Notes: a model not told the origin generated them from the letters alone. 64,000 bases of DNA from Petaurus breviceps papuanus (GCA_028583685.1 JAMXIF010001253.1:79062219-79126218); one strand, 5' to 3'; shown: positions 11,481-22,610, counted from the first letter of the stretch. A program made the numbers and translations.

Positions 11481-12655
11481 CAAACACACACATATGTGTA
11501 GGGTGTGTGCATTGCCCATGTAGATTATGTGTGTTCACATAGGTCTGTCTAGGCGGGGTTTGCAGGAAGATATGAATCTCCAGAGACTCCTTTGCCCAAC
11601 TTTCTCTAAGTTGGAGACTGATTCCTGTCAAGTGAGGAGCAGGAGAGTGGGGTCATAAGACTAGAAACTCTGCTTTCTTCAGTGAGTAGGACCAGGCTAC
11701 GTATCTATACGTTACCCTAAGAATTGTTAGCCTAAGGAAATAATTTTTAAATGCAAACTGCACTTCTGAATGGGAAAGGGATGCCACAAGCCATATATCC
11801 AAGGCTTTACTACCTTTCCATCAAATACCATTAACACAAAAACCACATATAGTGAAGAGAAGAAAAAAATTTTTTTCAAACTAATAGAAAACAAATCCGA
11901 GAAGTTATACAGATTAAAATGCACCAAATCATACAAAGACCAAATGTGCTTTTCTACTGAGAGAGCTATTTCATCTCAATCAATAGAGACAGACAGACAG
12001 ACACAGACCAAAAGACTTCATTTAAGAAGATATTTCCCAAAGTCCCTAGTGTAATGAGCTGGGGATAGGGACATGACTGAATTGCTAGCACTCCTGAGTC
12101 TTTCTCTCCTGTTAGGGGCCTCTCCCTGAAGAGGAATTGGAACAAAGTATTTCCTTTCTTGAAACAGGAAACTAGAAGTCCAAGATCTCTCCCAAACTTT
12201 TATCAACTCCACCTCTTCTGCCAGTATGGAATACTGAGCAAAATAAATCAGTCTCCCCCAGTGATGAGAGTTTTATGCAAATAAGCAATTTTACTGTGAA
12301 TGTGGGGACAGAGGAAGATAGTGAAGAATATACTGGAAAATAGGTTTCGTGATTAAGAAACAAAACAGATCAATTTTTGTAGACTACTCAGAAGCTTCAC
12401 AACTTTACATTATACCAATAATACTTTTTGAAGTGTCAGAAGGACCTTGAACATGACAAACAGCAATCATTACACATACACACACACACAAGACAAGCAC
12501 AAATAATGAAATTAAACATTTTAATATGAAGAAAATTACTAGAAATCGTGAGAGTTATTTTCAAATCAGAAAACCACACCAAAATAATTGGATCAGTCAA
12601 TGTCAAATATAAAAAAGGATAAATGTAAGGTTGATGAGGTCAGGGAAATATAAAA
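11481..12655. other. Unassigned intergenic DNA
   Basis: I see no recognisable element apart from short runs of (ACAG)n near 11,988-12,005 and (CA)n near 12,472-12,491. Short frames on both strands overlap one another and lack coding character. Confidence 0.5.
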
Positions 12656-12744
12656 TGTGGAGGTTTAAGGTTAGGGGTGTGCAATACCCCAAAATACCAA
12701 CATGTCAGATCCTGCTGAATAAATTCAACTCTTCTTCTCTCAGC
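12656..12744 (-). mobile_element. LTR 3' end fragment, ERV1-like (fossil)
   Basis: Starts tgtggagg and carries the family block 'accccaaaataccaacatgt' and 'aaattcaactcttcttctc'. It is only about 89 bp long and abuts a truncated HAL1. It is the inverse complement of the distal part of the fragment at 14,159-14,298. Confidence 0.75.
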
Positions 12745-14158
12745 TCCCAAAAAGAAAACTCAGGAATATTATAGCCAGGTTCCAGAATTCCCAGATCAAG
12801 GAGAAAATATTATAAGCATCCAGGAAGAAACCATTTGTATACTGTGAAAGCACAATCAGGATAACACAGGATCTGGAAGCTTCTACACTGAGGGACTGAA
12901 GGGCTTGGAATATGATATTCCGGAGGTCAAAGGAGCTGGGATTAAAACCAAGAATCACCTACCCAGAAAAATTGAGTATCATGTTTCAGGGGAAAATATG
13001 GTCATTCAATGAAATAGAAGACTTTCAAGCATTCTTGATGAAAAAACTCTTGATGAAAGAGTTGAATAGAAAATTTAAATTCAGATACAAGAAACAAGAG
13101 AAACATAAGAAGGTAAACACGGAAAAGAAATCTTAAGGAACTTATCACAGCTGAACTACTTATATTGCTACATGGAAAAACGATAAGTGTAACTTATACA
13201 ACTTTTCTTAGTATGAGAATACTTGAAGGAAATAGAAATGTGTGTATATATATGTATGTATATGTCTATACATACATACATACATATGTCTATATAGGAG
13301 GGTATATGGGCATATGAATACATGTGGATGTGTATATATGTGTATAGGTATACATAGACAGATGGTACGGGACCAGCTGAATAGGAAGGGATAATACTTA
13401 AAAGGTAAAATTAAGGGAGGAGAGAGGAATATAATGAGAAGTGATGGTGAGAGACAGATTGGGATAAATTATCTCATATAGAAAAGGCAAGGGAAAACTG
13501 TTACAATAGAGGGGAAGAACAGGAAGGCAAAAGGGAATGAATCAACCTTATTCTCAATGAATTTGGCTTAGGGAGGTAATGATACTAAATGTGTCATGGA
13601 AGGAATAACACACTTAATAGTGTATCTCACCCTACAAGAGAGTAGGGGGGAAGGGAATGAGAGGGGGGATGATGGAAGGGAGGGCAGGTTGCGTGGGAGG
13701 GAAGTTGGAAGCACTCAATTAAGAAAAGGGACAGGATTAAAGTAGAGAATAGAACAAGTGGAGGTTGGGATGGGATGGAGGGAAATATAGTCAGTCTTTC
13801 ACAATATATACACTATGGAAATGTTTTGCATAGCTATATTGAGCAACCTATATCGAAAAGCTTATCTTCCCAGTAAGGGTGGGTGATGAGGAAGGTAGAG
13901 AAAGAATCTGGAATTCAAAGTTTTAAAATCAAATGTTTAAAATATATATATATATAATTGCCCTACTGGAAAGTCAGAGGGAGGATGGGGGAAGATATAG
14001 GAGAGAGCAGATTGGGGGAGGGAATATTCAGTGGGATCACTGTTTTGGGGTCGTGGGTAAGGGAAAAATGGGGAGAAAATTTGTAACTTAAAATCTTGTG
14101 GAAATGAATGATGTAAACTAAAAAATTATAAAAAAAAATAAACCACAAAAAAAAAATA
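12745..14158 (+). mobile_element. HAL1 (half-L1), 5'-truncated
   Basis: This copy starts mid-ORF1 and aligns with the HAL1 at 55,828 from 'cccaaaaagaaaa' onward. The C-terminal domain of ORF1p is readable at 12,912-13,136 (LGLKPRITYPEKLSIMF, then GKIWSFNEIEDFQAF). After the ORF1 end the sequence passes straight into a G-rich 3'UTR with a TATG/TACA microsatellite (13,240-13,375), a second G-rich block, and an A-rich tail with aataaa near 14,150. There is no ORF2 between, which is the HAL1 hallmark. ORF1 upstream of 12,912 is frame-disrupted. No clear target duplication. Confidence 0.85.
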
Positions 14159-14298
14159 AAGTCTACCCAACATGGCAAATCTCTAATAAACTTTGGGTTT
14201 TTTTGGCTGAGAGAAGATTTGAGTCAAAGTCATTCAGTAGGACCTTGCATATTGGTATTTTGGGGTCTTGCGCACCCCTAAACCCTATACCTCAACAT
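14159..14298 (+). mobile_element. LTR 3' end fragment, ERV1-like (fossil)
   Basis: The last 140 bp of the same LTR family: 'gtctacccaacatggcaaat', a polyadenylation signal in 'ctaataaac', 'ggctgagagaagatttgag', 'tattttggggtcttg', ending cctcaaca. It lies in the orientation opposite to 12,656-12,744. Confidence 0.8.
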
Positions 14299-14906
14299 CT
14301 TATGGTTCCCTGACCTCTATAGTACTGATGCCAAAAAAAGGGGAGAAATGAATAGAGAAAAAGTAGCTGATGTGAGCTGTTACCATTTCCTAGAAAATTT
14401 TAATTTGTAAAGTACTTACCCTAACTAGGAGTACAGAAGAACCCAGAAATCACCTTACATAGCAAAACTCCAATCATTTTGCCAGATGGAGAGATACAAC
14501 AAACAAAGGCAATGCCATTTTAGAACATAAGCTTGATTGTAAAATGTGACTGAGAAAGATGGTAGAAATTTATGAATAGTATCTTTTCACAAAAGAGTAA
14601 AAAAAAAAGAAAGAAAAGAAAGGCAAAATAGAAAGGAAGGTTGACATGAGACTTAAATGGTCTGATTATCCCAACACCATTCAGGAAAAAAAACTGGAAA
14701 GTGGCTATGCCAGCATTTTATGAAAAACTATATTTATCATAAGTGATAGTGATAATACCACATTTGGATTTTATTTGTACATGTGCTAAATAAGAAAAAG
14801 GAAATGACACTAATTGAAATGGAAGCAATTTGACCAGATAAAATGTCCACAAAAGGAATCTGTGCTATAAAGGACACAATTTCAAAAACATTAATGGTTT
14901 AATTTT
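14299..14906. other. Unassigned AT-rich DNA
   Basis: No family recognised. An A/G-rich run lies near 14,600-14,640. Confidence 0.5.
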
Positions 14907-14922
14907 TAAGATAAGAGAATAG

Positions 14923-15071
14923 AGGGGCCAGTGAATAGAGCACCGGCCCTGGAATCAGGAGGACCTGAGTTCAAATCTGGCCTCAGATACCTCACACACT
15001 TAATAGCCATGTGACCTTGGGCAAGTCACTTAACTCCAGTTTCCCTCCAAAAAGCAAATAAATAAATAAGG
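14923..15071 (+). mobile_element. WSINE-type SINE with 16-bp target duplication
   Basis: The tRNA-derived body has 'gagcaccggccctggaatca', 'gagttcaaatctggcctcag' and 'ttgggcaagtcacttaact', with an (AAAT)n tail. The perfect repeat taagataagagaatag flanks it at 14,907-14,922 and 15,072-15,087. A perfect 16-bp duplication and low divergence indicate a recent insertion. Confidence 0.95.
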
Positions 15072-15089
15072 TAAGATAAGAGAATAGGA

Positions 15090-15345
15090 AAAAGGCCAAA
15101 ATAGCTACCATTTACATAGCACTTACTACATGCCAAGTCCTTTAAACCATTATCTCATTTGATCCACACAACAACCCTGGTATGCTACTGCTATCCCCAT
15201 CTTACAGATGAAAAAGCTGAGGCAAACAGAGGTTAAGGAATTTGCCCAGTCACACTGCTAGTAAGTGTCTGAGTCTGGCTTTGAACTCAGGTTTTCCTGA
15301 TTTCAGACCCAGCACCCTATCCACTGTGCTATCTAGCTGGCCCAA
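15090..15345 (-). mobile_element. MIR/CORE-SINE, antisense, near full length
   Basis: The antisense MIR order is well kept: 'tttacatagcacttactaca', 'cattatctcatttgatcc', 'cttacagatgaaaaagctga', 'gctagtaagtgtctgagt', 'ctatccactgtgctatctag'. Confidence 0.8.
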
Positions 15346-15404
15346 AAGAATTATCATTAACACAAAATCCCATCATTTTAACACCAAAGAATATTTCTCT
15401 AAAG

Positions 15405-15652
15405 ATAACCTGGATTCAAATCCCACCTCTGATACTTATTACCTGTATGACCTTGATCTCCTACTACATCCAGGGCCATCTCCAGTCATTCTGATCTATA
15501 CCTGGCCACTGACTCTGGAGGAGAAAGTGAGGCTGGTGAGGCTGTGGCTTTGCAGAGCACTCCCTCACTTAAATTCAATTTATTTACATGTCATGGCATC
15601 ACCTTCCTAATGTCATGGTCCTCTTTGAGAACAAAGGACAAACAACAAACTC
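15405..15652 (+). mobile_element. Composite SINE: tRNA-like head, LINE-like body, CAA tail
   Basis: A tRNA-SINE head (acctggattcaaatcccacc) is fused to a body 'catccagggccatctccag', 'ctgactctggaggagaaagt', 'ccctcacttaaattcaattt', closing with 'tcatggtcctctttgagaac' and an acaaacaacaa tail. The body is recognisably related to the 5'UTR of the LINE at 30,545-34,150. The tail type is as expected for RTE-driven SINEs. Confidence 0.7.
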
Positions 15653-15689
15653 TGTGAGTAAAATTAGGAACTGCCTCTCTGGGAACCCA

Positions 15690-16084
15690 ACTGGAATTGG
15701 TCAAACTTTCTTTTTTTTCTTTTCTTCCCCTTCCCTCTGTTCTCATAGGGTATCATACCCTTACCTGTCAGTCCTCTGCCCAAAGGAAAGGAAATTTTGA
15801 TCTCCAAAGCTTTTTTTTTTCCTTAAAGACAAATCACTTTGGTTCTCATTGGCCAACAATAGGTCCCAGTCCAAGTCCCACGTGGTCCTTGTTTGGACCC
15901 TGATTGGTTCAGAGTGAATATAAATAGCAATTGACTCTAAACCCTGAGGGTCTTTCCCTCCTTTTCTCTCCCAGATCAATTCTTTTTTTTTAACTAGGTA
16001 AAGAAAGAATTTTCTGCCTCATTTTTTTACCTAGCCTTAATCACTGGGTGTTGCCTCTGTCAAACTGAGACCTTGGCTAAAAAA
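15690..16084 (+). promoter_or_regulatory. Promoter-like block: two CCAAT (ATTGG) boxes and TATA
   Basis: Two inverted CCAAT boxes (cattggcc near 15,847 and ctgattggttc near 15,899) precede gaatataaatagc (about 15,917-15,929) with conventional spacing. The block directly abuts another composite SINE at 16,085. It could be an LTR remnant or the 5' end of a retroposon. I see no host gene downstream. Confidence 0.4.
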
Positions 16085-16290
16085 GGTCAAGATCTCTCAC
16101 TGCATCCAGGGCGATCCCCATTCATCCTGATCCAGATCTGGCCATTGGACCCAAATGGCTCCAGAAGAGGAAGTGAGACTGGTGACTTTGCATAGCCCTC
16201 CCTCACTTAAATCCAATTCACTTGCATGTCATGGCATCACTTTTCTGATGTCATAGACCTCTTTGAGAACAAAAGATAAACAACATATGA
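16085..16290 (+). mobile_element. LINE-like SINE body with CAA tail
   Basis: Same body as 15,460-15,650: 'ctgcatccagggcgatcccc', 'agaagaggaagtgagactgg', 'ccctcacttaaatccaattc', 'gatgtcatagacctctttg', ending ataaacaaca. It lacks the tRNA head and instead follows the promoter-like block. Confidence 0.75.
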
Positions 16291-16400
16291 CCTTTGGCAA
16301 GTTACTTGTCCTCCTTTGTCTAATTTTCTTCATCTATAAATGAGGGATGTTGGTTCCAAGATGACTTCCTGTTCTGTAACTATGATTCTCTGGTTTCCCA
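16291..16400 (+). mobile_element. MIR3-type fragment
   Basis: 'tgacctttggcaagttactt', 'cttcatctataaatgaggga', then 'gtaactatgattctctg' matches MIR3. Confidence 0.6.
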
Positions 16401-17555
16401 AGACTATTTGGCCACAAATTATATAAAACCACAATCTCTGAAGAATCAAAAACTTTGGTGATGCAAAAACTATAGGTACAGTATACCACCAATGAAACTT
16501 GAGTTCAAAAATTGGTATAAACATTTTTTTAAGAAAGAGATTGTTGTAAAAAGTCAGTGATAGATCATGGAAGAATAAAACAATCTGTTGCAATTTTTGT
16601 CTTTGCCCTAGCATTTAATATATAGCGGTTGCTTAAAAAATAAATGCTTATTGATTTGAAACCACAAAGTGTTACCAAACACTGAGGAAGACCTTCAAGA
16701 AGTTGAGTATATTCTCTTTGTAGGGTTTATGAGAGAATGTGGAAAAAAATCACAAAGGTTGATAAGGTATATCAAGATCATAATATATACTGTTATATTA
16801 ATACATGATGGTTAACTGATTGAATCAATGAACAATCCACATTGTTTAAAAGACAAATTAATTGAAGCATAGTATTAGACATGTTCATAATTATCTATAT
16901 ACCTATTTGAATTATTACAATTTATAGAGAAAGGCCCATGTTTATTCAAATTTACTTAACTCTTGTCCTAGAGATTCTCATGCTGTAAAGGACATCTGGA
17001 GAAAAGCTCTTAGACTTTCTTTAGCTGTAAGTTCCCACCAAGAAAAACTGAGGCAATGTTTGTATAGCTTCACCTGGTGTAGTATTACCAGCTTTTCATT
17101 TGAAAATGTTTCATTTAACTCGAGAACCTAAATCTTTTAATGGATCTGAGATCTCATTGAAGTTAAAATGATCTCCACTGGTACAGTTTGCAGCCCACAA
17201 TCCATTCCACATGACTGCTTTCAATATTTAAGTATTAGGAAAAAATAGAGCTAGAAGGGACTTTAGAGGTGATATATTCATATTGGTCCTTCAAAGACTA
17301 TCTTTCCAATGCATTAGAGGCTTTCTTTATAGCTTTATTTCATTTTGTGGGTAAACTGTACACTTTCTTCCCCATCCCTTCCCATTTTGTTCCTTCTTAC
17401 AAATGGTTTTTCCCATACACAAACAGTTGTTTGTAATTCATTCCATCTTCATTTTTCCTTCTTAAAACCCCTACCTTCCTTCAACACTGTGATTCTCTTC
17501 TCTATCTTTCCCTACTCCTTATTTGTTAGAATTTTCTTCCTTTTCAATTTATTTT
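16401..17555. other. Unassigned DNA with an L2/MIR tail scrap
   Basis: Around 16,600-16,660 an L2-like tail (aaataaatgcttattgattt) is visible, and 17,225-17,275 hints at antisense MIR. Everything else is AT-rich and unassigned. Confidence 0.45.
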
Positions 17556-17612
17556 GAATGTATTGCACATAACAGGTGCTTAATAAGTGGTTGATGGGTT
17601 TAATTGACTGAA
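17556..17612 (+). mobile_element. L2/MIR 3'-end fragment
   Basis: 'gcacataacaggtgcttaat' followed by 'aagtggttgatgggtttaat' is the common 3' terminus of L2 and MIR. Confidence 0.55.
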
Positions 17613-18840
17613 TTTCGGTATATCACTCAGGCTATTATCCTTTACTATTGCTAAATGACCAGTCCAAATTTTCCTCTGACCATATGTTTCCTGGATATCT
17701 GCTTTGCTATTTCTTGTACTTCATTGGAAATATGCTGCAGTCTACTGCTATTTACCATTTATCTTTACATTAATCTTTTGTGACCCAGACTTCATTTTTT
17801 TTTGGAGATTGTAGTAATCCAAAATTTGAAACCATAAAGTATAACCAGGTAAGTATCTATGTTTGAAAAGATGCTATTTGTTTTTCATTGAAAAAATGAC
17901 TTTGTTAGAAACAACAAAATCTGTAAAACTCCAACAGGATTAAAATATAATTGTGAAATATTAAACAAAATACATAAAAATACAATACAGCATAGATAAT
18001 GTTAATTTGTGATTTTCTAAGTTAATATGTGGTTCCTAAGTATCTATTTCAATTAGAGTTTGACTCTACTGATTTTCTATTCAGTTCTGGGTCTATCTGC
18101 ATCTGGGTTTAATGTCTTGTCCCTCTGTAGTGGTCTGCTAGATACTGATCAAGGTACTGTCATCTATTTACAGGTCAATAATTATTTATACAGACAAATA
18201 AAACAAGTATTTCTTGCCTACTTGGTTTTACAGTGTGGATTTTTAAATTTTTATTTTGAACAATAGATGTTCTTACTGAAGAATCACTGTCATGTTTTGA
18301 GACTTAATTAAATCAGCCCAATACCTTCTACAAATAGGAGAATCTGAAGGACTTCATCACCTCTAGGGAACCCCTCTTCTCCTTGGACCCTATACAAGAC
18401 ATTCACCACATCAGTCATAAACCATTTGCTTTATATCTTACTTTGCAATATTAGATAATCTATGGGTTGAAGTTTCTGTGATTGTAATCATCAATCAACA
18501 AGCAAGCAACAAAACTTAGATGCTCTTAATAGATACATGATAGAATCTTTGATGAAGGAGCACTTCTTTTTGTAATTAATAAGCAGTAAACATAGAAAGA
18601 TCATGTATTCTCTTCATCTTCTTTCAACAGTGTGATTATAAAGATTTGATCTGTTGCTAAATATATTGTTAACTCCATTAGAACAAAAAATTCTACTGAA
18701 AAAATAAGGAAAATAAAACAGAAAACCTTAAATAATTAGCCATTTGCACTAAAGATCTCACAGATTCACTTGATCCCAAACATGCAGCTTCTGTCTGGGG
18801 CCCTCCGTAATGCTTTTGGCTGTATGAAAGTGGGTGTATA
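17613..18840. other. Unassigned AT-rich DNA
   Basis: About 1.2 kb without a recognisable repeat, coding exon or RNA gene. Confidence 0.55.
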
Positions 18841-18841
18841 A

Positions 18842-18870
18842 TTATAATTATTATTATTATTATTATTATA
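18842..18870. repeat. (TTA)n microsatellite
   Basis: Short trinucleotide array, probably grown from the end of the neighbouring MIR. Confidence 0.9.
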
Positions 18871-19115
18871 CATATTTGGATATGGTTTTAAGTTTCACAA
18901 AGCCCTTTATATACATCATCTCATTTGAGTCTTACAACAACCTTGGGAGGTAAATGCTATTTTCCCACTATTTTATAGACAAAGAAACTAAAACTGAGAG
19001 AGATTAATTAACTTGTTCAGGCCCACACAGTTAGTTAGTGTTGAAGGTAAGATTCAGACTCAGATATACCTGATTCGAAGTCCACCACTATCCACTACAA
19101 CACCTAGCAGTCCTG
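18871..19115 (-). mobile_element. MIR, antisense
   Basis: 'aagccctttatatacatcat', 'tctcatttgagtcttacaac', 'acaaagaaactaaaactgag', 'cccacacagttagttagtg', 'ccaccactatccactacaac' are in MIR antisense order. Confidence 0.75.
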
Positions 19116-19429
19116 TCCATATGTACTTTGTACTATGGGCTACTGAATGGAGAGAAACATAGGGACTAGAATGGTAAGTGACCAATAGTCTGGATTTGGT
19201 GGGGGTGATGACCAATTTAGATTTGTACCTAAAACTGTCTTTTCTACATATCCTACAACAGGGATGTATGTAGTAATTTAGTGTGCAAAACCTGTAAATT
19301 TTCATTTTAGTTTTCAGGAACTGACTATTTAAAGGTACAGGTTCTTTTGGCAACTTCCTGAAGTTTTATCCATCCAGGAAGGTGAAGGAAAAGCTTTAAA
19401 GTATCTTGTATTCTCCAAAAAACACGAAG
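19116..19429. other. Unassigned DNA
   Basis: No recognisable element or gene. A 97-residue minus-strand frame overlaps the antisense MIR and looks fortuitous. Confidence 0.5.
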
Positions 19430-19640
19430 GCATAATGGTCATGATGGTGACTGTCTAGCTAGATGTATTATCTTGTAGTGTCAGACTTAGATTCGAATCC
19501 TATCTTTGCCATTTATTACTTATGTGACTTTAGACACCTTATTTAACTTGCCTAATGGATCATAGTTTCTTCGCACATAAAAAATTAAACTAAGTGATCT
19601 CTAAGATCATCCTTAAATCTATAATCTTACATAACAGGGA
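19430..19640 (+). mobile_element. MIR3-type SINE
   Basis: 'gattcgaatcctatctttgc', 'catttattacttatgtgac', 'aactaagtgatctctaagat', 'catccttaaatctataatc' is a recognisable MIR3 3' half. Confidence 0.65.
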
Positions 19641-20549
19641 CTTTATATGGTGTCAACACCCTACTCATGAAGTCCCTGAGGGTGTCCATGAAGATGAAAC
19701 AATGAAAAGAGCCCAACAGATTATGTTCAGAACAGAAATATGAAGGCACTTTAGATAATGCCAAGTATATAAAGAGAGATGTGGCAAAATGGTAGATAGC
19801 AAGAGCAGGAGAGAATTTCTCTTCACATCTACATTGTTACTTTTTCCTACTATTCTACTGTGGATGAGCTAGCCACATGAGAAGCATTCAGGGATCCCTG
19901 TCAGAAGCAAGGCACCAAAAGGAGAGGAAATTTTCTTCTTCCAAGTCAATGGCCCACGCCATGAAGGGAAGTCAAGTCCTAGATCTGAAGTTCCTGAGCC
20001 ATTTGTTTAAAGATACACCCTACAGGGTATGAATCAATCTTTTGGAATTTTGCTTTCTGTATTCCAGTATTTGATTACACAAAGAAGTGTGGGTTACTAA
20101 ACAAACTAAACTGTGTCATTCCTAGAACTCCTTGGTTTGGAACAGCTGTGTGTTTTGGGTTTAGTGAGGGTGTGGTCATGCAGGTTTTCATTAGGTGTTC
20201 CACATTACATTCTTTGCACCTTTAATTAATTCTATAGCAATGATTACCCTAAACTTCACTACCTAAAGACCAGGTATATAACATTTACCCCCTCCCCCAG
20301 GATGCTCCAGTACCCTTAAGGGGAATGGAGGAGGAAGGGGCATTATCTATACTTACTGCCAATGGCTCCAATCAGCACCAGTGATGCTCCCCTAAGTGTA
20401 AGGTATGGGTCCCCAGTATCTCAGTTCCATTTATCCACTAACAGATTAGCTCTTACAATGAAATATTTATTTCCAAATTAAAATCCCAAATATTCAAACT
20501 TACTCCCCTATCTCATGGCAGTTATAATTGCCCCCCTCCCATACCCCCA

Positions 20550-20555
<6 letters not shown>
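19641..20555. other. Unassigned DNA, possible LTR relic near 20,350-20,500
   Basis: Parts near 20,390-20,480 (a phrase ending 'gggtccccagtatctcagtt' and an antisense 'atttatttcc') resemble LTR 3' ends in style, but no paired ends or target duplication were found. Confidence 0.35.
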
Positions 20556-20600
<45 letters not shown>

Positions 20601-20610
20601 NNNNNNNNNN

Positions 20611-20656
<46 letters not shown>
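20556..20656. repeat. (CA)n microsatellite containing an assembly gap
   Basis: CA dinucleotides run on both sides of ten N (20,601-20,610). The flanking phase is the same on both sides, so the N most likely stand for an array of unknown length that the assembler could not cross. Confidence 0.98.
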
Positions 20657-20657
<1 letters not shown>

Positions 20658-21165
20658 ACCTCAGCTTTTAGGGAGGGACAGGAGATTGGGTTTACAATTT
20701 TTCTCAGTTCCTATAGAGCACACAGTCCCAATTCCAATTTTAAAGCCTACCTTGAACTTGATCACTCTTGGCATCTCAAGGCTTATCTTCCAGATAGCTG
20801 CAGCATCCCTTCTGGAATCCAGGGTTCAAGCTTCAAGGCTCATATGGTAGGGATTGCTGGTAGCCTCTGAAACTGAAAAAAAAAATAAACGATACAGTAG
20901 AGAAACTCTTCTGATAGATATCCTCTCTTCTGGTTCAGTTCATGGTACCTGCACTGTGGGCGAACTGTGATCTTTACTCTCTAGAAGCAGCAAGAAAGAA
21001 TATACAGAAAGAGCAGCTGCCACAGTATGGCCAGTTTTAAAGGCAAAACTTGTTCCAATTAAGATGACAATCAAAGAAGGCTACCCTAACTCTTGTGGTA
21101 GGAAACAAATGATTCAAAGGTTCTCCAAGTTGGGCAATCTGGCATACTCAGGACAAGTAAACCCT
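20657..21165. other. Unassigned DNA
   Basis: No gene or recognised repeat. An A-rich run lies at about 20,875-20,890. Confidence 0.5.
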
Positions 21166-21167
21166 TT

Positions 21168-21194
21168 ACACACACACACATACACACACACGTG

Positions 21195-21267
<73 letters not shown>
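21168..21267. repeat. Compound (CA)n-(TA)n-(GA)n microsatellite
   Basis: Three dinucleotide arrays in tandem: CA (21,168-21,191), TA (about 21,194-21,231) and GA (21,231-21,266). Confidence 0.95.
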
Positions 21268-21269
<2 letters not shown>

Positions 21270-21408
21270 AAGAATTTATTTTATTTTGCTTGCCTATATA
21301 TGTTCATAAAAGGGGTTTTATTTGTCTTTTCTATCAATTGAGGGACAGAGGTGGAAGGAAGACAAGAAAGATTTTCATAGATTAAAATAAATAAAATTTA
21401 ATTAATTT

Positions 21409-21562
21409 GTTTTAAAGTAATTGGGGTTAAGTAACTTGCTCAAGGTTACATGGCCAATTATTTCTGGATGTGGTGCTAAGTATCTGAGCCCCGATTCGAT
21501 CCCCCAGGTCATCCCGACACTGGAGCCAGTGCTCTTACTCACTGAGCCACCTGGCCACCCCC
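21409..21562 (-). mobile_element. WSINE-like SINE, subfamily with GGTGCTAAGTATC core
   Basis: Antisense tRNA-SINE: 'attggggttaagtaacttgc', 'tggtgctaagtatctgagcc', 'ctcttactcactgagccacc'. The flanking repeat taattaattt occurs at 21,399-21,408 and 21,563-21,572. Same subfamily as the SINE at 63,047. Confidence 0.88.
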
Positions 21563-21572
21563 TAATTAATTT

Positions 21573-21950
21573 TTTAAAAGAAAAAAAAATCTGATCAGTG
21601 GCCAGCAATACCATTAACTAGCTAAACATAGGAAACTTCTATTATTTTCCTCTTCTGTCAATGCTAAAATTTTCCTTGCATTAACTGAAATCTCAGCATC
21701 CTGACAATTCAGAAGTTCTACTTCCTTTAAAGTACTTTCTCATCACTACAGTCTGTACTGATTTTCAGACTTTAGCAAGTTTTCATGCCATTAGGACAAT
21801 ATCATTCTCCTGAGTAAGATCCTGAAGAAGGGGGAATGAAAGATTCCAGTGCCAATTAGGTTTACTAAATTCACACTAAATACTGCTGAATAATTCACTA
21901 GTTACCATGCTCCATTCAGTTTTTTTCTTAATTAATTTATAATTTATTCA
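21573..21950. other. Unassigned DNA
   Basis: No recognised element or gene. Confidence 0.5.
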
Positions 21951-22097
21951 TTTTTTTACCTTTTTTGTGAGAGAATTGGGGTTAAATGACTTGTCCAAGG
22001 TCACGCAGCTAGTGTCAAGTGTCTGAGACCAAATCTGAACTCAGGTCCTCCTGACTCCAGGGCCAGTTTTCTAGCCACTGTGCCACCTAGATGCCCA
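21951..22097 (-). mobile_element. WSINE-type SINE, antisense
   Basis: 'aattggggttaaatgacttg', 'ccaaggtcacgcagctagtg', 'ctcaggtcctcctgactcca', 'gccactgtgccacctagatg'. A poly-T tract at the left end is the reversed A-tail. Confidence 0.9.
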
Positions 22098-22429
22098 TCT
22101 AAAAATCCTCCCCCCCCAATTTTATTTTAGACTCAAGTGCCAGAACACAAATAGAGAATATAGAAAAGATACAGAAACATATCAAAACTTGAATACTGAA
22201 AATTAAATGCAAAGTTAGAAAGAAATAAAATCATGTCATATGCACAGCAGAACATGAGAGGATTCAAAATATGTAACAATAAACTTTCATTTCAAGAAAA
22301 CCTACATGATAAATAATACTTGTTGTGTTGAGAATTGTGCATCTTTTGTTTGCTTCCTTGTGAATTTTCTTTTGTTATCTGCTGTGCACTTTTTTTACTT
22401 TGTTCTTTTTATTCCCCTCCCGCCAACCC
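22098..22429. other. Unassigned DNA
   Basis: AT-rich sequence with a short poly-C (about 22,111-22,118). Nothing recognised. Confidence 0.5.
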
Positions 22430-22470
22430 CACCCCAGAAGGTCACAATAAATTTTAGATATGTTTCTCTA

Positions 22471-22512
<42 letters not shown>

Positions 22513-22574
22513 CCTATCTACCCTCCCCCATCCACCAGAAGGTTACAATAAAGTTTAGATATGTTTCTCCATAG

Positions 22575-22610
<36 letters not shown>

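Noticed and set aside
11244-11512. Overlapping 73-94 residue frames on both strands
   Set aside because: They run through TC/C low-complexity DNA, and the SL and RE residue runs are repeat artefacts.
14923-15071. Possible tRNA genes in the SINE heads
   Set aside because: tRNA-like box motifs are present but they belong to dispersed SINEs with A-rich tails and target duplications, and no intact cloverleaf is evident.
20020-21060. Possible LTR around the (CA)n array
   Set aside because: LTR-like phrases only, with no defined ends. Left as unassigned.
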